Assembly (NCBI GenBank): GCA_011046405.1
Contig: DSAR01000284.1
Location: forward strand, 1-8,297
DNA: 8,297 bases
Source of the DNA: Chloroflexota bacterium
GTDB taxonomy: Bacteria; Chloroflexota; Anaerolineae; B4-G1
Reading direction: 5' to 3'
Shown: one piece after another, positions 4,881 to 8,297 of the stretch
Layout of the letters: the number at the start of each line of letters is the position of its first letter
How positions within the stretch are numbered: position 1 is the stretch's first letter
Program-made: the position numbers and the translations under genes
The notes under the pieces: model-generated
Told to the model about the DNA's origin: nothing
Seen by the model: only the letters and a program-made list of their open reading frames with translations
The model's database searches: none

Positions 4881-7805
4881 CTACTCCCGCTCGCGTCGCT
4901 TTCGCAGCAGTCGTTCGGCCAGCGTCTCGCCGGGGGGAACATCGGGCGAGGGGCGCCGCGGCTCCTGGGGTTTGGGTGGTGGCGGCGCTGGTAGCGGCGT
5001 GGTTCTGGTCTCGGACTTGACCGCGGGGTCGGGCCTGATCTCGCCGGACGACGGGCGCCGTTCCTCGGCGCGAGACTTGGCCTCGAACAGACGTCCCACC
5101 GGCGAGGGCGCCTCTTCAGAAGAACGGGGATGTGGACGCAAGCGGGGCAACCAGCGCCCTAGCAAGGCCCCCAGCCGGGTCGTCAGCCAGCGCCAGGCTT
5201 TCTCCCAATCGCGCCGGCTCAACGCCAATCGCCGCACGCCCACGTCGAAGGGGATCAACACCACTGCCAGGCCCAGCAGATAGGGCCACAGATCGCGAGT
5301 GGCACCCGTCCCTTGCAGGGTGCGAGAAAAAGCCTGCTTCGGCTCCTCCAGCACTGCGCCGCCGCCCAGGTCGGCCAGGCGGGCCAGCGCGGCTTCTACA
5401 TCCTCCCCGTCCTTTCCCAGGGCCGCGTATTCGGGCGAGTAGCCCATCACCCAACCGCTCGTCATCGCCAGCGCATCCGCCCCGTCCAGTGAACCGGTCA
5501 GGCGCATCAGGTAGGCCCCTTCGTCCTGGGGCTCAAACGTCCCCTCGTAGCGACCGGGCGCCGTCTGCACCAGGCCCACCACCAGGGATCCGCCGCCCGG
5601 CCCCACCAGGCTCACGCTGGCCTCCAGCCCATTGACGAAAGCGCCCGATTCGTCCACCGCGTCCACCGCGATTCGCGCCTGCCCCCCTTGCATATCGACC
5701 GAGACCTCGACCGGCACGTCGGCCCGCTCGACGATGGTCCAGCGCACGACCTGCGCCCAAAAGCGCGTGAAGCCATCCCAGCCGACCCACTGCTGGGCCC
5801 AACGCCCAGTCGCGTCAGAGGTCCAGGCCACCGCCCGCCCCAACCCATACTGCCAGGCCGCCAACAGCGGGTCCTCCTGGTGCGTCGATAGGACCATCTG
5901 TCCGGCCGGCTTGGGCGTGGTCGCCACGTAACCGATCAACTGTGGCGCCTCCTGAATCCCGGTGAGCATCGGGCTGACCGAGGTCAGGCGGGGAAAGAAA
6001 ATCTCCTCGACCACGTAAGAGCGCATGGCCAACTGGGTCTCCTCGGCGAAGATGACGGGCAAGGTAGAAGCCCGGTCGGTGAAATAATAGCGCCCGTTAC
6101 CCAACAGGGCGATATCCTCCAGGAATTGCAAATCCCGTCCGTACCCAATCGCGACGGAGCTGAGGGTGATGCCCTGGGGCACCATGTCCTCCTCGACCAT
6201 CTCACGCACCCCTTGCTGATGTTCCGCGTCCGCCCCGTCGGCCAGGAGGATGATGTGACGCACCGAGCGGCTCGAATCGTCCAGGTAAGTCAGCGCCTCC
6301 TGCAAACTCTCCCGGACGTAGATGCCGCCGCCGCCGGGCTGCAGGCGAATCACCCGCTCGATCACCTCGTCCCGCTGGCTGCCCGGCAACGGCCCGACGA
6401 CGTCGGCGGGGCGGTCGTCGAAGGCGATAACGGTGATCTCGTCCAGGTCGTTGATCAGTTCAGCGACGCGGGCGGCCGCCTCTCCCGCCAGGCGAATCTT
6501 CTGTACCCCATCCTCTTGCACGCCCATACTGCCCGATTTGTCGATCACGATGACGATGGCCATCGGCGGGAAGCGCTCTTGATCGTGAATCGCCATCTCC
6601 ACCGGCAGCGTCTCTTCCAGGGGGGTGTCGTACCAGCCGCCCACCCCGAAAGCGTGCGGCCCGCCGACCGCCACCAGGCCCCCGCCCAGGTCGCGGACGT
6701 AGGATTGCAGCGCGCCCATCGCCCGAGGTGCAAAGCTCTGGGCGGGCGTATCGACCAATAGCACTGCCGCGTACTCGGCCAGCGCCGCCGGATCAGACGG
6801 CAATGCGCCGGTGGAGCGCCGCACCACGGTCAACCCACTCGCTTCCAAGGCAGCCGCCAGGAACGCGCCCGCGTCTTCATCATCCGCGCCCCGCGCCGCC
6901 ACGACGAGCACGCGCGGCGGCCCCTCGACCATCGCGAAAGCAGAAAGCGCGTTGTTCTGTAGATAAATATCGGTGGCCGGCGACAGATAAGCGCGGAAAG
7001 GAGAAAAGCCCGGCTCTCCGGCCGTGAGTGGCACGACGAAGGTATTGGCGCCGGGGTTGAGGTGCACCCGCTCGCGCGCAGCGACCACGTCGCCCGAGAG
7101 CACGGTCAACACCGCGTCCATGTCGAGCGTCGCGTGGGCGGTGACAGAAAGTGAGAACTCCTCCCCCTGGTGCAAGCGACCGGGAGCGGAAAGATCCGAA
7201 AGCCACGCCTCTCCCCGTGTCCCGCCGTCCACGCCTATGAGTGGAGAGAGCGGCAAGACGTCCACCTGCACGCCCTGCGAATGGGCCACGCGCACCGCCT
7301 GCTCCGCCTGGCCCATAGTCGACTGGCCATCCGAAAGGATCACCATTCGCCGCGCCGCGCCCGAGGGGAAGAGCGCCATCCCCAATCGAATCGCCCCTTC
7401 GAGGTCGGTCTGGTGCGTGCGCGGTATGGAGGCCACCTCGCCCAATTCGCCGCCGCCCATCATCGGCCGCTCCACCAGGGCGTCGGCGCCGAAAAGCACG
7501 AGCGCCGCCTGGTCATCCGGCCCTATGTCCGCCAACGCAGCCTCGACAAAGGCCAACGCCCGTTCTCGCTCCGCCTCCACGATGCTGTCGGAAACGTCGA
7601 CCAGGAAGACGACGGCCAGATCGTCGCTCCCGTGGACCGATTGCACGCCCGCCAGGCTCAGGACGATCAGGCCCGCGATCAGGCAGCGCAAGACCAGGGC
7701 CGCCCACACCCGTCCGCGCCCGTACCGCCCCCTCGGTCGCCCCAGGTAGACGAAATAGGGTATCGCGAGAAGTAAGATTAAGAATAGGGGTTGTGTGAAG
7801 GTCAT
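4881..7805 (-). CDS. Membrane-anchored protein with two VWA domains and a glutamine-amidotransferase-like domain
   Basis: The product has 974 residues. Two N-terminal membrane segments (about 5-20, 35-54) resemble the BatA-type N-terminus, which supports this ATG. VWA domain 1 (about 62-190) has a complete-looking metal site: DVSDS (Asp70, Ser72, Ser74), Thr133 and Asp159 in LSDGQ. A linker (about 200-293) looks beta-rich. Residues 298-403 resemble the class I amidotransferase-like domain of such proteins, without a catalytic Cys. VWA domain 2 (about 415-590) has DKSGS (Asp422, Ser424, Ser426) and Asp523, but GGGGIY (491-496) stands where a conserved Thr is expected. A beta-sandwich-like region follows, then a membrane segment (about 840-857) and a Pro-rich, highly charged tail of about 115 residues, probably cytoplasmic. 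It has its own promoter and no Shine-Dalgarno sequence; the upstream region is a heptamer repeat. It is the likely client or partner of the MoxR ATPase. The ligand is unknown. Confidence 0.95.
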   Translation of the reverse strand: MTFTQPLFLILLLAIPYFVYLGRPRGRYGRGRVWAALVLRCLIAGLIVLSLAGVQSVHGSDDLAVVFLVDVSDSIVEAERERALAFVEAALADIGPDDQAALVLFGADALVERPMMGGGELGEVASIPRTHQTDLEGAIRLGMALFPSGAARRMVILSDGQSTMGQAEQAVRVAHSQGVQVDVLPLSPLIGVDGGTRGEAWLSDLSAPGRLHQGEEFSLSVTAHATLDMDAVLTVLSGDVVAARERVHLNPGANTFVVPLTAGEPGFSPFRAYLSPATDIYLQNNALSAFAMVEGPPRVLVVAARGADDEDAGAFLAAALEASGLTVVRRSTGALPSDPAALAEYAAVLLVDTPAQSFAPRAMGALQSYVRDLGGGLVAVGGPHAFGVGGWYDTPLEETLPVEMAIHDQERFPPMAIVIVIDKSGSMGVQEDGVQKIRLAGEAAARVAELINDLDEITVIAFDDRPADVVGPLPGSQRDEVIERVIRLQPGGGGIYVRESLQEALTYLDDSSRSVRHIILLADGADAEHQQGVREMVEEDMVPQGITLSSVAIGYGRDLQFLEDIALLGNGRYYFTDRASTLPVIFAEETQLAMRSYVVEEIFFPRLTSVSPMLTGIQEAPQLIGYVATTPKPAGQMVLSTHQEDPLLAAWQYGLGRAVAWTSDATGRWAQQWVGWDGFTRFWAQVVRWTIVERADVPVEVSVDMQGGQARIAVDAVDESGAFVNGLEASVSLVGPGGGSLVVGLVQTAPGRYEGTFEPQDEGAYLMRLTGSLDGADALAMTSGWVMGYSPEYAALGKDGEDVEAALARLADLGGGAVLEEPKQAFSRTLQGTGATRDLWPYLLGLAVVLIPFDVGVRRLALSRRDWEKAWRWLTTRLGALLGRWLPRLRPHPRSSEEAPSPVGRLFEAKSRAEERRPSSGEIRPDPAVKSETRTTPLPAPPPPKPQEPRRPSPDVPPGETLAERLLRKRRERE

Positions 7806-7860
7806 GATCAGAGTTGAGGATTAAGAATTGAGAATTGAGAATTGAGAATTGAGAATTGAG
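7806..7860 (-). repeat. CTCAATT heptamer array abutting the VWA start codon
   Basis: On the minus strand, five perfect CTCAATT units (7860-7826) are followed by the diverged units CTTAATC (7825-7819) and CTCAACT (7818-7812). CTGATC (7811-7806) then directly precedes ATG, keeping the seven-base period up to the start codon. The array occupies the place where a Shine-Dalgarno sequence would be, and none is visible. It is transcribed as part of the leader if the promoter at 7894-7922 is correct. Confidence 0.88.
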
Positions 7861-7893
7861 CGTGCTACCGCCGCTGACTGATACTTCCCGCGT

Positions 7894-7922
7894 AGTATAG
7901 TGCATGGGTAGCCAGAAGTCAA
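7894..7922 (-). promoter_or_regulatory. Predicted strong housekeeping-type promoter for the VWA gene
   Basis: On the minus strand, TTGACT (7922-7917), a 17-nt spacer and TATACT (7899-7894) match the sigma-70 consensus at 5 of 6 positions in each hexamer with ideal spacing. Transcription would begin near 7887, giving a leader of about 82 nt. It lies just after the ftsZ terminator, so the VWA gene is a separate transcription unit. Confidence 0.7.
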
Positions 7923-7942
7923 AGTGAGATTTTCGAGCGCAT

Positions 7943-7982
7943 GACAACAAAACCTCCCGCAGGCGCAAACCTGCAGGAGGTT
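7943..7982 (-). terminator. Factor-independent terminator after ftsZ
   Basis: A 13-bp stem with one mismatch pairs AACCTCC-type arms (7951-7963 with 7970-7982) around a 6-nt loop. On the minus strand the stem is followed by a T-rich tail (TTTTGTTGT, including the last stem bases). The plus-strand side has no T-run, so it works for ftsZ direction only. It lies about 125 nt after the ftsZ stop and just upstream of the VWA promoter. Confidence 0.8.
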
Positions 7983-8077
7983 ATCGATCGATTATTACAC
8001 GCTCCACCATACCCTCCCCTCTTTCTTACAGGTGAGAATACCCCTCCCTCAGTGAGCGAGATTCTATAACACCAGCC

Positions 8078-8096
8078 GCACCGGCCGCGCCGGCGC
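8078..8096 (-). other. GC-rich hairpin in the ftsZ 3' untranslated region
   Basis: On the minus strand, GCGCCGGC and GCCGGTGC form an 8-bp stem with one G-U pair and a 3-nt GCG loop, 10 nt after the ftsZ stop. No T-run follows, so it is more likely an mRNA-stabilising or pausing structure than a terminator. The remaining 3' region (7983-8077) shows no gene. Confidence 0.4.
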
Positions 8097-8106
8097 CCTT
8101 TAACGT

Positions 8107-8297
8107 CTACCCACGACGACGCAAGAAAGCGGGAATCTCCAGGTCGTCTTTGTCGTAGGTCGGCACTGGGAACTCGACCGGTTCCTCGGTCGCAGGGCGC
8201 GAGGTACGGACGTTGGAACGTGGGTCAGTGTGATCGAAGCCGGTGGCAATGACGATGATGCGCACCTCGTCGGCCAGATCCTCGTCGATGACGGCCC
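8107..8297 (-). CDS. ftsZ: Cell division protein FtsZ, C-terminal 62 residues (5' part outside the window)
   Basis: The visible part starts within the C-terminal tubulin-like subdomain: AVIDEDLADEVRIIVIATGF is the conserved strand that closes the FtsZ fold and its GAVIDE...VIATGF pattern is diagnostic. A short linker of about 30 residues rich in Pro, Thr and Glu follows, ending in DLEIPAFLRRRG, the conserved C-terminal peptide that binds membrane tethers and division regulators, and a TAG stop. FtsZ is the GTP-dependent tubulin homologue that forms the division ring at midcell. The GTP-binding part is not in the window. The linker is short but within the range of many bacteria. Its transcript ends at the terminator at 7943-7982. 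Confidence 0.97.
   Translation of the reverse strand, partial: AVIDEDLADEVRIIVIATGFDHTDPRSNVRTSRPATEEPVEFPVPTYDKDDLEIPAFLRRRG

Noticed and set aside
4597..5283. Plus-strand frame of 228 residues with YQST/LPVYQ repeats
   Set aside because: The repeats are only the translated octamer array, and the rest is antisense to the end of the VWA gene; no ribosome binding site or domain supports it.
7983..7992. ATCGATCGAT palindrome after the terminator
   Set aside because: Short self-complementary repeat without further context; expected by chance.

Overview
The window is a compact, high-GC bacterial locus in which every supported gene lies on the minus strand, so transcription runs from high to low coordinates. 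The genes point to a Gram-positive-like or monoderm lineage. The short octamer and heptamer tandem repeats (ACCAATCT/ACCAGTCT and CTCAATT families) between genes resemble intergenic repeats I associate with Chloroflexota (Anaerolineae or Caldilineae-like genomes). That placement is an inference and was not tested by search.

Layout in transcription order. (1) 8297-8107: the last 62 codons of ftsZ, ending in the conserved C-terminal peptide. Its 3' untranslated region holds a GC-rich hairpin and a factor-independent terminator (7943-7982). (2) A near-consensus promoter (7894-7922), a leader of about 80 nt containing a CTCAATT heptamer array that runs up to the ATG, then a 974-residue membrane-anchored protein with two von Willebrand A (VWA) domains (7805-4881). 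(3) A 535-bp intergenic region with an octamer array just after the VWA stop, about 380 bp of unexplained sequence with small hairpins, a second promoter (4429-4457) with a dyad over its -10, and a second octamer array in opposite orientation just before the next ribosome binding site. (4) A tight operon: a MoxR-family AAA+ ATPase (4345-3350), a DUF58 protein (3318-1990) and a TgpA-like membrane transglutaminase (1993 to beyond position 1). The last two genes overlap by 4 nt.

The combination MoxR + DUF58 + VWA + transglutaminase-like protein is a recurrent gene neighbourhood. The MoxR ATPase is thought to act as a chaperone-like remodeller of VWA-containing partners. Here the VWA protein and the transglutaminase would both expose large domains outside the membrane, while MoxR would be cytoplasmic. 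A plausible but unproven picture is an envelope maturation or cross-linking module next to the cell-division gene ftsZ.

I see no CRISPR array, transposase, tRNA or rRNA. The least ordinary signals are the tandem repeat arrays placed exactly at gene borders. One replaces the Shine-Dalgarno region of the VWA gene, and two form an inverted pair around the intergenic region upstream of moxR.
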